From positions 62,001 to 126,000 of the forward strand of contig NZ_NMPZ01000010.1 of NCBI RefSeq assembly GCF_002224675.1: a stretch of 64,000 nucleotides of DNA, given 5' to 3'. This stretch comes from Segatella copri. Lineage in GTDB: Bacteria > Bacteroidota > Bacteroidia > Bacteroidales > Bacteroidaceae. Positions 7,988-16,528 of this stretch are shown one piece after another; the stretch's first letter is position 1; every line of letters begins with the position of its first letter. Position numbers and translations under genes: made by a program. The notes under the pieces were generated by a model, which was not told the DNA's origin, made no database searches, and saw only the letters and a program-made list of their open reading frames with translations.

Positions 7988-8192
7988 TAAAAAAAACTAG
8001 ACTGGTCGTCTGAGCGACGCTCAACTTATTATCATTTACATTTACATTTACTATTATTCAATTACATTATTTAATTATTCAATTTACATTCTTTAATCAC
8101 ACTTTAAATTCACTTTCTATATTATATTTTCTATTCTACCTATTTATATTGAATCATAATCGTAAGGTATTGTATTAATCATATACCCTATC

Positions 8193-8681
8193 TTATTTCG
8201 CCTTTGTTGAGTCGTAATGCATATTGAACTCCTCGCGAGTGTGGTCGTTTCTTTTCACTACGATCACATAGTCACCATCTTTAACTATTCCAACCTTCGC
8301 AACAAGTGTGAAATAACCATACTTACCAGACTTGCCGTAATCGCCTGTCTCGGTGATGATAATCTTGTTGCCAACTAACTGAGAGTCAAACTTGATATTT
8401 GTGCCCTCATCAAAGATTACATTCTTGTGAGTCAACTGCAACTGACCACCAGAAAGAACCTTGCATACCAGCTTCTCGTTGTTCTCACCATTGATGTTAG
8501 AGGTTTCATTTACCTCAGCACCGGTTGTCTGTGAATAACTGAGCAGTGAGAAGTTTGACTTTGTTGTAACGGTGTTGACACGTGTTGTTGTATCGCCCGT
8601 CAAATCATCGTCAGCCGCACTGCAGCTTACTAAACCCAATGCCATCATACAAGTGATGACCATTCCAAAAAACTTTTTCAT
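8193..8681 (-). CDS. Small lipoprotein of unknown function
   Basis: 162 residues. The start MKKFFGMVITCMMALGLVSC is a lipoprotein signal peptide with a lipobox ending at Cys20, followed by Ser-Ala-Ala-Asp-Asp-Asp, a context that in Bacteroidetes can favour surface export. The mature part is beta-rich with alternating polar and hydrophobic residues and no motif I recognise. A consensus promoter about 180 bases upstream leaves a long, folded 5' leader. The downstream stretch 7988-8192 is AT-rich without a gene. Confidence 0.75.
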   Translation of the reverse strand: MKKFFGMVITCMMALGLVSCSAADDDLTGDTTTRVNTVTTKSNFSLLSYSQTTGAEVNETSNINGENNEKLVCKVLSGGQLQLTHKNVIFDEGTNIKFDSQLVGNKIIITETGDYGKSGKYGYFTLVAKVGIVKDGDYVIVVKRNDHTREEFNMHYDSTKAK

Positions 8682-8855
8682 ATTTTATCATTTACTAATT
8701 GTTATTCAATCATTTAAACCTGGTCTCCTCTTACAAGCACCTGCCCTAAGGCAGTACTCAGGAAGACTTCCAAAAATAACCTTTCGGCCTAAATCATCTT
8801 TTACAATATACAAATGATATACAAGAATCTCTAAATGTAGTTCTTACATTTGTTC
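8682..8855 (-). other. Structured 5' leader of the lipoprotein mRNA (candidate RNA element)
   Basis: Between the predicted transcription start and the ATG, the RNA can form AGUACUGCC pairing with GGCAGGUGCU (8758-8736), closed by a four-base loop and one bulge. The flanks, UCUUCCU and AGAGGAG, extend the stem. A GGCCGAAAGGUU hairpin (8790-8779) precedes it. I do not recognise it as a known riboswitch class. Confidence 0.4.
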
Positions 8856-8860
8856 GGCTG

Positions 8861-8892
8861 CAAAATTAGAGAAAAAAGTAATACGCTCCAAA
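8861..8892 (-). promoter_or_regulatory. Bacteroidetes-type promoter of the 8.2-kb lipoprotein gene
   Basis: TTTG (8892-8889), 20 bases, TAATTTTG (8868-8861) on the minus strand: an exact consensus match. The region 8893-8995 beyond it holds no gene. Confidence 0.8.
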
Positions 8893-8996
8893 TATTTTAA
8901 GTTAAATTATGTAAAGAAACGCAACGTTTACGTACACAACAATCCTGTTACATAACAAAATGAAAGAAAAGCGAAAAAAAGATGAAAGAAAAGGGC

Positions 8997-9031
8997 ATTA
9001 AAAAAGCGGAAACCCCGAAGGATTCCCGCTA
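8997..9031 (-). terminator. Rho-independent terminator of the aldolase gene
   Basis: On the minus strand AGCGGGAATCC and GGGGTTTCCGCT form a stem around a TTC loop, followed by TTTTTTAATG. Confidence 0.85.
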
Positions 9032-9058
9032 TTATTTTGGGTTGATAAATCTCGAAGA

Positions 9059-10072
9059 TTAGTCGAGGTTAGCCAACTTGTTGTCAGAATGAAGAACATC
9101 CTTGATCTTGTGGCTATAGAGGTCAACCATATACTCACGAGCCTTACCGCAGTACTGACGTGGGTCGAAGTACTCTGGGTGCTCAGCCAATGTCTCACGA
9201 ACACCTGCTGTGAAAGCAAGACGAGAGTCAGAGTCGATATTGATCTTGCAAACAGCGCTCTCAGAAGCCTTAGTCAACTGCTCCTCTGGGATACCAACTG
9301 CATCTGGCAACTTACCACCGAACTTGTTGATGATATCAACATACTCCTGAGGAACTGAAGAAGAACCGTGGAGAACGATAGGGAAACCAGGAAGCTGCTT
9401 CTCAACTGCTGCCAATACGTCGAATGCCAATGGAGGAGGAACGAGGTGACCAGTCTTAGGGTCACGTGTGCACTGCTCTGGCTTGAACTTGTAAGCACCG
9501 TGAGAAGTACCGATAGAGATAGCCAATGAATCAACACCTGTACGTGTAGCGAAATCAACAACCTCCTCAGGCTTTGTATAGTGAGACTCCTCAGCTACTA
9601 CGTCATCCTCAACACCAGCGAGGACACCGAGCTCACCCTCTACAGTTACACCGAACTGATGAGCGTAATCAACAACCTTCTTTGTCAATGCAATGTTCTC
9701 CTCGTATGGAAGAGCAGAACCGTCGATCATTACAGAAGAGAAGCCGAAATCTACACAGCTCTTACATGTCTCGAAGCTATCACCGTGATCGAGGTGGAGA
9801 ACGATCTCAGGATGGTTGCAACCCAACTCCTTAGCATACTCTACAGCACCCTCTGCCAAGTAACGGAGCAAAGTAGGGTTAGCATACTTACGAGCACCCT
9901 TAGATACCTGGAGGATAACTGGTGACTTCAAGTTTGAAGAAGCCTGGATGATAGCCTGGAGCTGCTCCAAGTTGTTGAAGTTGAAAGCAGGAACGGCCCA
10001 ACCGCCCTTGATAGCTCTTGCGAACATTTCCTTAGTGTTCACAAGACCGATTTTCTTGTAATCTACTGCCAT
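9059..10072 (-). CDS. fba: Class II fructose-1,6-bisphosphate aldolase
   Basis: 337 residues. It catalyses the reversible cleavage of fructose-1,6-bisphosphate to dihydroxyacetone phosphate and glyceraldehyde-3-phosphate (cytosolic glycolysis and gluconeogenesis). The Zn-dependent class II signature is clear: LHLDHGDSFE with metal-binding His, VEGELGVLAGVED, the phosphate-binding GTSHGAYKF and VLHGSSSVP. The length is that of the longer class II type. It has its own promoter and terminator, so it is a single-gene unit. Start MAVDYKKIG fits the family. Confidence 0.96.
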   Translation of the reverse strand: MAVDYKKIGLVNTKEMFARAIKGGWAVPAFNFNNLEQLQAIIQASSNLKSPVILQVSKGARKYANPTLLRYLAEGAVEYAKELGCNHPEIVLHLDHGDSFETCKSCVDFGFSSVMIDGSALPYEENIALTKKVVDYAHQFGVTVEGELGVLAGVEDDVVAEESHYTKPEEVVDFATRTGVDSLAISIGTSHGAYKFKPEQCTRDPKTGHLVPPPLAFDVLAAVEKQLPGFPIVLHGSSSVPQEYVDIINKFGGKLPDAVGIPEEQLTKASESAVCKINIDSDSRLAFTAGVRETLAEHPEYFDPRQYCGKAREYMVDLYSHKIKDVLHSDNKLANLD

Positions 10073-10156
10073 AATTGTTATTAATTTTATTGTTTAATGA
10101 AACATTCTATTCATTTTTATCTGGTGGATTCTAAACGCCCCCACCATAACCGAGTG

Positions 10157-10187
10157 CAAATTTAACTTTTTCTTTTGAGACAGCAAA
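10157..10187 (-). promoter_or_regulatory. Bacteroidetes-type promoter of fba
   Basis: TTTG (10187-10184), 19 bases, TAAATTTG (10164-10157) on the minus strand. The transcript leader would be about 75 bases. Confidence 0.8.
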
Positions 10188-10260
10188 AAATATGCTTACT
10201 TTTTCGTGTTACAAGCGAGTTAAAAAAGTTAATTCCCCCTTTTTAGCCGCCTAAAACCCT

Positions 10261-11487
10261 TTATTTGCTAATTACACTTTGCAATTTGTACTCCCGAACG
10301 GCATAAGCCAAGACGATGAGGAAACCGACAAAAGGTACCACGAAAGGCAGGGTGACATGGGTGGTATCGGCTATCATTCCCATCAGCAGGAAGCCGCATC
10401 CACCTATCGGAGTCATCATCAGGAGCGAGGATGCCGACTTGGTGAGATTGCCCAATCCCGTGAGGGCGATGCTGAAGATGGTAGGGAACATAATTGCCTC
10501 GAAAAGATAGTTGCCCACCAGGGCTACCAGCGACACGATGCCCAGATCGCAAAGCACCAGTCCGATGCAGACCACGCTGCCCACGGCACAGATGAGGAGC
10601 ATGGTGGTTGCCTGGATATGGCGCATGATCCAGCTGCCCAGGAATCTGCCTACCATGAAGAACGCCAGGGCAAGGGTGAGGACGAGAGAGGCGGTGCGGT
10701 CGCTCATCCAATGCATACCGGTGACGAAATTGATGAAGTAGGAATTGATGGAAATCTCGGCTACCTCGTAGCTCAGGAGGGCGAAGAGGCCGAAGACGAA
10801 CATCCTGTGGTTGGCAAAGAGCTTGGCGATATTGCTGCCCTTCGCCTTGTCTTCCGTCGTCTGCTGGTGCTGGATTTCCGGGAGATCGACACGGGAGAAC
10901 ACCACGGCGATGGCAAGCACCAGAACACCCAGGATGGCATAAGGTATGACCACATTGCCGCCCTGCTGCGTATCATTGAAGAGGAACTGACCGATGCAGA
11001 AGGTGGCAAAGATGCTGCCCAGTCCATTGAACGACTGCGAGAGGTTCAATCGGCTGGTAGCGGTCTCCCTGGCACCCAGTTCGGTAACGTATGGATTGGC
11101 GGCTGTTTCGAGGAACACCAGTCCGCATCCGATGACGAAGAGGCAGAAGAGGAAGGCTGAGAAGCTGCCTATCGATGCCCCCGGAATAAAGAAGATGGCT
11201 CCCAGACCGAAGAGCAGGAGGCCGAACACCACGCCCCGGCGATAGCCATACTTATTGATGAAGATGCCCGCCGGTATAGCCATGAGGAAATAACCCAGAT
11301 AGGTAGTTACCTGGATCAGGGCAGACTGGGTGATACTGATGTGCAGGGCATTCTGGAAGTGCTTGTTGAGCACATCGAGAATGGCACGCGCGAAGCCCCA
11401 CAAGAAGAAGAGCGACGTGATGAGAATGAACGGGACAAGATATTTCTTGTCGCTCACTGAATGGTTTTCTGTTTCTTGGTTCAACAT
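10261..11487 (-). CDS. MFS sugar transporter, FucP-like
   Basis: 408 residues with about 12 hydrophobic segments. The pattern FFLWGFARAILDVLNKHFQ and GLVFLETAANPYVTELG matches the fucose:H+ symporter (FHS) family of MFS inner-membrane transporters. The Asp in the first motif and the Glu in the second correspond to the substrate/proton residues of E. coli FucP. The family includes L-fucose and glucose/galactose transporters, and the sugar cannot be decided here. It starts 63 bases after the PEP-binding protein gene on the same strand with no terminator between them, so co-transcription is likely. Confidence 0.85.
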   Translation of the reverse strand: MLNQETENHSVSDKKYLVPFILITSLFFLWGFARAILDVLNKHFQNALHISITQSALIQVTTYLGYFLMAIPAGIFINKYGYRRGVVFGLLLFGLGAIFFIPGASIGSFSAFLFCLFVIGCGLVFLETAANPYVTELGARETATSRLNLSQSFNGLGSIFATFCIGQFLFNDTQQGGNVVIPYAILGVLVLAIAVVFSRVDLPEIQHQQTTEDKAKGSNIAKLFANHRMFVFGLFALLSYEVAEISINSYFINFVTGMHWMSDRTASLVLTLALAFFMVGRFLGSWIMRHIQATTMLLICAVGSVVCIGLVLCDLGIVSLVALVGNYLFEAIMFPTIFSIALTGLGNLTKSASSLLMMTPIGGCGFLLMGMIADTTHVTLPFVVPFVGFLIVLAYAVREYKLQSVISK

Positions 11488-11550
11488 TTTTTTATTCTAT
11501 TTCTTTTTTACTGAACACTTTTTATTCTTGATGCCGGCAGTGCCGGGAGC

Positions 11551-14500
11551 CTATTCCTGCGGATACAGGACAGCTCCCTCCTGCTTCTTGCCATCCATCA
11601 GGATTCTGAGCGGACGGTCGAAGCGTACATGGCGCACATACTGCGTCTCTTCTACGGCTGGCATCGCATCGAGCATCTCCTTGTTTACGAAGCCTCCCTC
11701 TTCGATATTGGTATCTACCGTGAAATAGCCCACGCCGAAAGAGGTGAGGTTCTGGAAGAAGTGGGTGCCCTGACTCGGATCGATGTTGTAATTCTTCAAT
11801 GCCACCTCTACGATGATGCGGGCGGCACTGATATGCGGCCACTTGACCGGTACGCCCAGGTAATGATCACTCGATCCCCAGCGGCCCGGACCTATCAGCA
11901 CATAATTCTTGCCATCTGCCAGGAACTTGCGGTTGATGCGCTCGATATCATCGGCTACATAGAAGTTGTTCATCGCCGAGAAGTGGTCATCGTACTTCAC
12001 ATACACCACATCGGTGACATCCTCGCTGATGCCATGGCCCAGGGAGTTGTGGGAACGGAGCAGACAGTCGGCATCCGGTATCGCCCTGACATCCTCGTCG
12101 AGCATCTCCTTGGCATCCACGATCGGACGGATCTGGAGGAGATAGAAATCGCAGGTCTTGTCGGCATGGATATTGCAGGCAAACTCAATCTCCACCGGTC
12201 GGCGCATCGCCTCGGAACCGCACTTCATCGACATCTGCATGAGTTCCGGCAGGGGTACCACATCGTGCTGGAGCACTCCGGCAAAGGTGATGAGCTTGCG
12301 GCCGGTTTCATACACACCGTCGTTGATGACCTGATCGTAAGGGTCGAAGGTAGAGGCGATGTAGTTGAGACTCTGGTCTTCTACCGCATCCTTCACACGG
12401 AGCTTGAGGATATTGAATCCGTCATCCACCTTGAAGTCATCGCCCACGTGCTTCATGTCGAGGGCGTAGAACTGGGTCTGGGTATCGCGCAGCGCCATCT
12501 CCGTCTCGGAAGTCTGCAGCACCTGATGCGGATGATACGGACAGACGCGGAGGGTCTGACCACCATCCACGATATACTTACCCAATCCGAGGGCAAGACT
12601 GGCTATACCCTCCTCTGCCTCCTCATCGCCGATAGGATAATAGTTGAGCGAACGGAGCACGCCACTCATCGTAGGATAATAGCGGGTGCCGTAGTCCTTG
12701 CCCACCACCTCCTGCAGGATTACCGCCATCTTCTCCTGGTCGATGACGTTGCGGGTGGCGGTCATGTATGCCTTGGAATCGCGATAGAACACCGAGGCAT
12801 ACACGCCCTTGATGGCGCAGGCGAGCATCTGGAGCATCTGATACTTATCAGCGAGATAAGGTATCATATAGGTGGAATAGATGCCGGCGAAAGGCTGATA
12901 GTGGGCATCCTCGAGCAGCGAACTGGAACGGATGGCGATAGGACTCTTCGTTGCCTCGAAGAAGGTGAAGAAGTCGGCTATCAGCGAATCGGGCAGCTGC
13001 GCATGGAGGAAGTGCTTCAGGATTTCATCATCGCTGGCATCGCTCAAAGCTATCGGATAGAGATTGTTGCTCATCATGAACTCGTCGAAGATATCGGTAC
13101 AGAGCACCACGGTCTTCGGAATCTGCACGGTGGCATTCTCATACTGGTTGAACTCAGGATGGCGCTTGATGATGTTGTCGAGGAAGGCTAGTCCCCTGCC
13201 CTTTCCGCCCAGCGATCCTTCGCCGATGCGGGCAAAATGGGCATACTTATCGAACTTCATACGGTCGAACACGGCAACCACGCCCAGGTTCTTCATGTGA
13301 CGGTACTGCACGATGGCATCGAAGATGATCTGTCTGTGGGCATCCACATCCTGCAGCTTCTCCCAGGTGACGTGCTTCAGGAAGGCGGAAACCGGGAAGA
13401 TGGCACGGGCACAGAGCCAGCGGCTCATGTGGTTGCGGCTGATATGATAGAGCATCGAATCGTTGGGGATGTTGAAGATGTTATCCTGCAACTCCTTCAG
13501 ACTGCGGATGCGCATGATTTCCTCGTGGGTTTTCGGATCGCGGAAGATGAAATCGCCGAAGCCCATGTGCTCCTCCATCAGGCGACGGAGATCCACACTC
13601 ATCTTCTTGGAGTTCTTATCTACAAAGCGGAATCCCTCGGCTTCTGCCTTGGCACGGTTGTCGCTCTCGGAACTCTCGATGATGAGCGGCACGAACGGAT
13701 CGGTCTTGCGGATGTAACGGAAGAGACGCAATCCGGCATCAGGACATTTCTCACGTCCGAAGGTATCGGTGCCGTGCTCGGGATTCGCCTCCTGCTCCAC
13801 CTCGTTGCCGAAAGCCTTGGCGGCACTCTTCAACGGGAATCGGGCATCGCTGATGACACCCAGGGTATTGTTGGAATACTTATCGTAGAGTTTCTGCGCC
13901 TCTTCGTAGGTACGGGCGAGCACCACCTTCGGACGGCCACGCATTCGCATCGTGGCAGCATGGCGGTTGAGGGCTTCCTTGGAGAAGTTCTTGCTCTGCT
14001 CCAATATATAATTATAGAGATTAGGCAATATAGAACTATAGAAACGGATAGAATCTTCTACCAGGAGAATCATCTGCACGCCTGCCTCCCGGATATCGTG
14101 CTCCAGGTTCATCTTATCCTCTATGAGCTTAATGATGGAGAGGATGAGGTTGGTGTTACCCAGCCAGCAGAATACGTAATCGAAGATGCTGAGGTCTTCG
14201 TTCTCCATTCGCTTGGTGATGCCGTGGGAGAACGGGGTGAGTACCACGCAATGGATATTCGGGAACTTGCCCTTGATATCGCGCGCCACATCGAAGGCAT
14301 CGTTGTCGGCATTGCCCGGCATACAGATGACGAGGTCGATGACAGTGGAGCGCAGTACCTGGGCTGCCTCTTCGGTGGTTGAGACCTGGGTGAAGGTTGG
14401 GGGATAACGGAGTCCCAGCTCCATATACTCATTATATATCTTCTCCTCGATGCGTCCATCATCTTCTAGCATGAACGCATCGTAAGGGTTGGCTACAATC

Positions 14501-14592
14501 AAGACATTGTAGATACGTCGCATCATGAGATTGACAAATGATACGTCTTTCAAATAGAATTTATTCCACTCTTGAGGTACATTATTTTCCAT
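11551..14592 (-). CDS. PEP/pyruvate-binding domain protein with two receiver-like domains
   Basis: 1013 residues. Residues ~26-160 (VLIVANPYDAFMLEDD) and ~172-330 (MILLVEDSIRFYSS) look like response-regulator receiver folds. From ~450 there is a PEP-synthase/PPDK-type ATP-grasp domain: GSLGGKGRGLAFL, IAIRSSSLLEDAHYQPFAG and FYLLQIRPIVD. A tail with LIGPGRWGSSDHYLG follows. The swivelling phospho-histidine domain (GGxTxH) and the PEP-binding barrel of true PEP synthase are absent, so annotation as phosphoenolpyruvate synthase would be misleading. Related proteins occur in other Bacteroidetes; their function is unknown to me. It is divergent from rlpA and precedes the FucP-like gene. Confidence 0.8.
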   Translation of the reverse strand: MENNVPQEWNKFYLKDVSFVNLMMRRIYNVLIVANPYDAFMLEDDGRIEEKIYNEYMELGLRYPPTFTQVSTTEEAAQVLRSTVIDLVICMPGNADNDAFDVARDIKGKFPNIHCVVLTPFSHGITKRMENEDLSIFDYVFCWLGNTNLILSIIKLIEDKMNLEHDIREAGVQMILLVEDSIRFYSSILPNLYNYILEQSKNFSKEALNRHAATMRMRGRPKVVLARTYEEAQKLYDKYSNNTLGVISDARFPLKSAAKAFGNEVEQEANPEHGTDTFGREKCPDAGLRLFRYIRKTDPFVPLIIESSESDNRAKAEAEGFRFVDKNSKKMSVDLRRLMEEHMGFGDFIFRDPKTHEEIMRIRSLKELQDNIFNIPNDSMLYHISRNHMSRWLCARAIFPVSAFLKHVTWEKLQDVDAHRQIIFDAIVQYRHMKNLGVVAVFDRMKFDKYAHFARIGEGSLGGKGRGLAFLDNIIKRHPEFNQYENATVQIPKTVVLCTDIFDEFMMSNNLYPIALSDASDDEILKHFLHAQLPDSLIADFFTFFEATKSPIAIRSSSLLEDAHYQPFAGIYSTYMIPYLADKYQMLQMLACAIKGVYASVFYRDSKAYMTATRNVIDQEKMAVILQEVVGKDYGTRYYPTMSGVLRSLNYYPIGDEEAEEGIASLALGLGKYIVDGGQTLRVCPYHPHQVLQTSETEMALRDTQTQFYALDMKHVGDDFKVDDGFNILKLRVKDAVEDQSLNYIASTFDPYDQVINDGVYETGRKLITFAGVLQHDVVPLPELMQMSMKCGSEAMRRPVEIEFACNIHADKTCDFYLLQIRPIVDAKEMLDEDVRAIPDADCLLRSHNSLGHGISEDVTDVVYVKYDDHFSAMNNFYVADDIERINRKFLADGKNYVLIGPGRWGSSDHYLGVPVKWPHISAARIIVEVALKNYNIDPSQGTHFFQNLTSFGVGYFTVDTNIEEGGFVNKEMLDAMPAVEETQYVRHVRFDRPLRILMDGKKQEGAVLYPQE

Positions 14593-14612
14593 ATGTGTAG
14601 CGAATTATAGTG

Positions 14613-14620
14613 CAAAGATA
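14613..14620 (-). promoter_or_regulatory. -7 element for the PEP-binding protein gene
   Basis: TATCTTTG on the minus strand, about 20 bases above the ATG. The -33 element is not clear. It is divergent from the rlpA promoter, and the two share about 50 bases. Confidence 0.55.
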
Positions 14621-14639
14621 CTGATTTTCTGAGATTTTC

Positions 14640-14670
14640 TTGCATTTTTCATCGTTTTTTTATATATTTG
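14640..14670 (+). promoter_or_regulatory. Bacteroidetes-type promoter of the rlpA-like gene
   Basis: TTG (14640-14642), 20 bases, TATATTTG (14663-14670). The TTG codon at 14668 lies inside the promoter and cannot be the translation start. Confidence 0.75.
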
Positions 14671-14691
14671 CAAACAAAATATCGAGAAGTT

Positions 14692-15255
14692 ATGAAAAGA
14701 AGATTATTTATCATAGCATTATTGAGTACATTTCTGAGTACATTATCATGCATACCATGCTGCGGTCAGAAGCATCAGCGTGGCAAGGCATCCTATTACT
14801 CTAAACGTGCCACGGGTGCCAGATCAGCAAGTGGACAGAGAATCCACCATGACAGTCTGACGTGTGCACACCGTTATTATCCCTTCGGCACGATGCTGAA
14901 GGTTACGAATCTGAGAAATGACAAGAGTGTAATCGTTGAAGTGATCGACCGTGGTCCGTTCGGAAGGGGAAGAATCATTGACCTTTCCTGGGCTGCCGCG
15001 AAAGAAATCGACATGATTTCGCAGGGTGTGGCTACGGTGAAGGTAGAAAGACTGGATAACCCTGTTCCTTTCAAGCCTGAGGATAGCAAGCTCCCGAAGA
15101 TAGATTTCGAAATGGCTGAGTTTGAACCAAAACATTATTTCGAAAAGAAGGAAAAGGCAAGGGAGAAGGCTGAAGCCAAGATCGAGGCAAAGGAAAAAGC
15201 TAAAGCCAAGGTCGAAGCAAAGGAAAAAGCCCCTCATCACCGCCATACGCCCTGA
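14692..15255 (+). CDS. rlpA: RlpA-like double-psi beta-barrel protein
   Basis: 187 residues from the ATG at 14692, chosen because the promoter overlaps earlier in-frame codons. Signal peptide (MKRRLFIIALLSTFLS), then the RlpA double-psi barrel: GKASYYSKRATGARSASGQR, FGTMLKVTNL, VEVIDRGPFGRGRIIDLSWAA. Members act on septal or envelope peptidoglycan, some as lytic transglycosylases. No SPOR domain is present. After the barrel comes a Lys/Glu/Ala-rich coil (EKKEKAREKAEAKIEAKEKA). The last codons, HTP-stop, are made by the first unit of a palindromic repeat, suggesting that the original 3' end was replaced. Confidence 0.85.
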   Translation: MKRRLFIIALLSTFLSTLSCIPCCGQKHQRGKASYYSKRATGARSASGQRIHHDSLTCAHRYYPFGTMLKVTNLRNDKSVIVEVIDRGPFGRGRIIDLSWAAAKEIDMISQGVATVKVERLDNPVPFKPEDSKLPKIDFEMAEFEPKHYFEKKEKAREKAEAKIEAKEKAKAKVEAKEKAPHHRHTP

Positions 15256-15432
15256 AAGGGCAAAAGCTCCTAGCCCAGGGCAACACCCTGGGTAAACCAG
15301 CTATGTACAATACGCCCTGAAAGGGCAGAAGCTCCCAGCACCAATACGCCCTGAAAGGGCAGAAGCTCCCAGCCCAGGGCAACACCCTGGGTAATCCAGC
15401 TATGTACAATACGCCCTGAAAGGGCAAAAGCT
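15246..15432. repeat. Palindromic repeat array (CGCCCTGAAAGGGC / CCCAGGGCAACACCCTGGG)
   Basis: Four copies of CGCCCTGAAAGGGC (15248, 15313, 15347, 15412) alternate with two hairpins CCCAGGGCAACACCCTGGG (15274-15292, 15373-15391) and a shared CCAGCTATGTACAATA spacer. The full unit is 65 bp and appears twice; a 34-bp short unit lies between them. The same family occurs at 1714-1843. The array starts inside the rlpA coding region. Confidence 0.9.
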
Positions 15433-15450
15433 TTATACTCCCCCAAAAAG

Positions 15451-15494
15451 AAAAAAGCAAGAACCAGCAATCAAGCTGTTTCTTGCTTTTTTTG
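15451..15494. terminator. Bidirectional terminator between rlpA and the glycine-zipper lipoprotein
   Basis: AAAAAAGCAAGAA (15451-15463) and TTCTTGCTTTTTT (15480-15492) form a stem with A and T tracts on both sides, placed between convergent genes. Confidence 0.85.
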
Positions 15495-15522
15495 ATTTTA
15501 TGTTGCAACTACTAGGGGATTA

Positions 15523-16329
15523 TTATCTCTTGGTAGGGATATTGAATTCATTGACCTTGGAAATGGATTTGCCCTCATGAATCACACTCACACAGAACCG
15601 TGCCATTCCATCCTTTAACTTTCTATCCGCTTTCACCATTGCGGTGTATCGAACACCCGATCCTGGGGAAATCTTCTCGACATGGATACTCGGCGAGATG
15701 AAGATATGCCTGTTTCCGGTGGTTTCAACCACGGTTGGAACAACATCGTAAACCGGCTCATGACCTCGGTTGACAATCTCGAATATCACCTTGCAGGTTT
15801 CATTGCGATTCAAACAATTATCTTCGTTGTCATCAACAAACCGGGCATTCACAATCTCCAAAGTAGGAGAATAGGAGAATCGGGCACCAAGCTCCTCTAC
15901 GGTAGCAGTAGGCATAGAAGTAGTAGGCTGCTGAGCACTGTAATCGCCGGTATAGTCCTTGCCCTTGAAATCATAGAGACGGTCATCTCCCCCATTGTTG
16001 GAATCAAAGATCTCCGGATTATCAGTTACGGGAGCATTGCTGTAATCACTTCCTGAGCGTCGCTCTACTCTATCCTGCTGGTAGGCTGCTTCACGGTCAG
16101 CCTGCGCTTTATCTGCCTGACTTCCGATAACAGCACCAACAACAGCACCGCCAGCCATTCCGATGATGGTTCCCATATCAGAGCCTCTGGGTCCACCGGA
16201 TAATCCACCGATGGCGGAACCGAGAATGGAGCCGATGGAACCTCCAGCATAGGCTCCACTGCCAGTATATGTATCGCAACTGCCCATCACAAGGGAAGAG
16301 CAGAGCATCAAAAGTATCACCTTTTTCAT
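15523..16329 (-). CDS. Lipoprotein with glycine-zipper and CARDB-like domain
   Basis: 268 residues from the ATG at 16329; the frame extends to 16380, but MKKVILLMLCSSLVMGSC is a clear lipoprotein signal with its Cys at the lipobox. Residues ~25-80 form a glycine zipper (GGSIGSILGSAIGGLSGG and GMAGGAVVGAVIGSQ), a membrane-inserting motif of envelope proteins. A linker rich in Asp, Asn and Gly follows, then a beta-sandwich of about 110 residues (SYSPTLEIVNARFVDDNEDN to the end) resembling CARDB/Ig-like folds. The function is unknown; the combination suggests an envelope-anchored binding or assembly protein. Confidence 0.75.
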   Translation of the reverse strand: MKKVILLMLCSSLVMGSCDTYTGSGAYAGGSIGSILGSAIGGLSGGPRGSDMGTIIGMAGGAVVGAVIGSQADKAQADREAAYQQDRVERRSGSDYSNAPVTDNPEIFDSNNGGDDRLYDFKGKDYTGDYSAQQPTTSMPTATVEELGARFSYSPTLEIVNARFVDDNEDNCLNRNETCKVIFEIVNRGHEPVYDVVPTVVETTGNRHIFISPSIHVEKISPGSGVRYTAMVKADRKLKDGMARFCVSVIHEGKSISKVNEFNIPTKR

Positions 16330-16352
16330 AACCCAATCATTAAATTCTACTG

Positions 16353-16360
16353 CAAAAGTA
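16353..16360 (-). promoter_or_regulatory. -7 element of the glycine-zipper lipoprotein gene
   Basis: TACTTTTG on the minus strand about 25 bases above the ATG; the -33 element is poor. A small hairpin (TCCCTAA..TTAGGGA, 16391-16410) lies upstream. Confidence 0.5.
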
Positions 16361-16470
16361 CAACTATTTATTGAAAACATGAAGAAAGAATCCCTAAATA
16401 ACGTTAGGGAATCCCCTAAATCCGGAAAGACATCATCAACTATCCTAGGGAAAAGCAGAGCTAGTCAAAC

Positions 16471-16503
16471 AAAAAAGCGCCTCTGTCTAACGACAGAAGC
16501 GCT
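16471..16503 (-). terminator. Rho-independent terminator ending the ribosomal mega-operon
   Basis: On the minus strand AGCGCTTCTGTC and GACAGAGGCGCT pair around GTTA and run into six T. It lies 26 bases after the rplQ stop codon. Confidence 0.92.
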
Positions 16504-16528
16504 TATATATAGTGAGATCAGTTGTAAC

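Noticed and set aside
1614-8009. A 14-base match, ACTAGACTGGTCGT, at 1614-1627 and 7996-8009, both downstream of genes
   Set aside because: In 64 kb several 14-base matches are expected by chance, and the flanks do not align further.
11629-14382. Long open frames opposite the PEP-binding protein gene
   Set aside because: They are antisense shadows of a GC-rich coding sequence; His/Glu/Ile-rich composition shows mirrored codon bias.
15200-15508. Open frames across the palindrome array on the minus strand
   Set aside because: They are translations of the repeat itself (FCPFRAY-like), with no start context or similarity outside the repeat.
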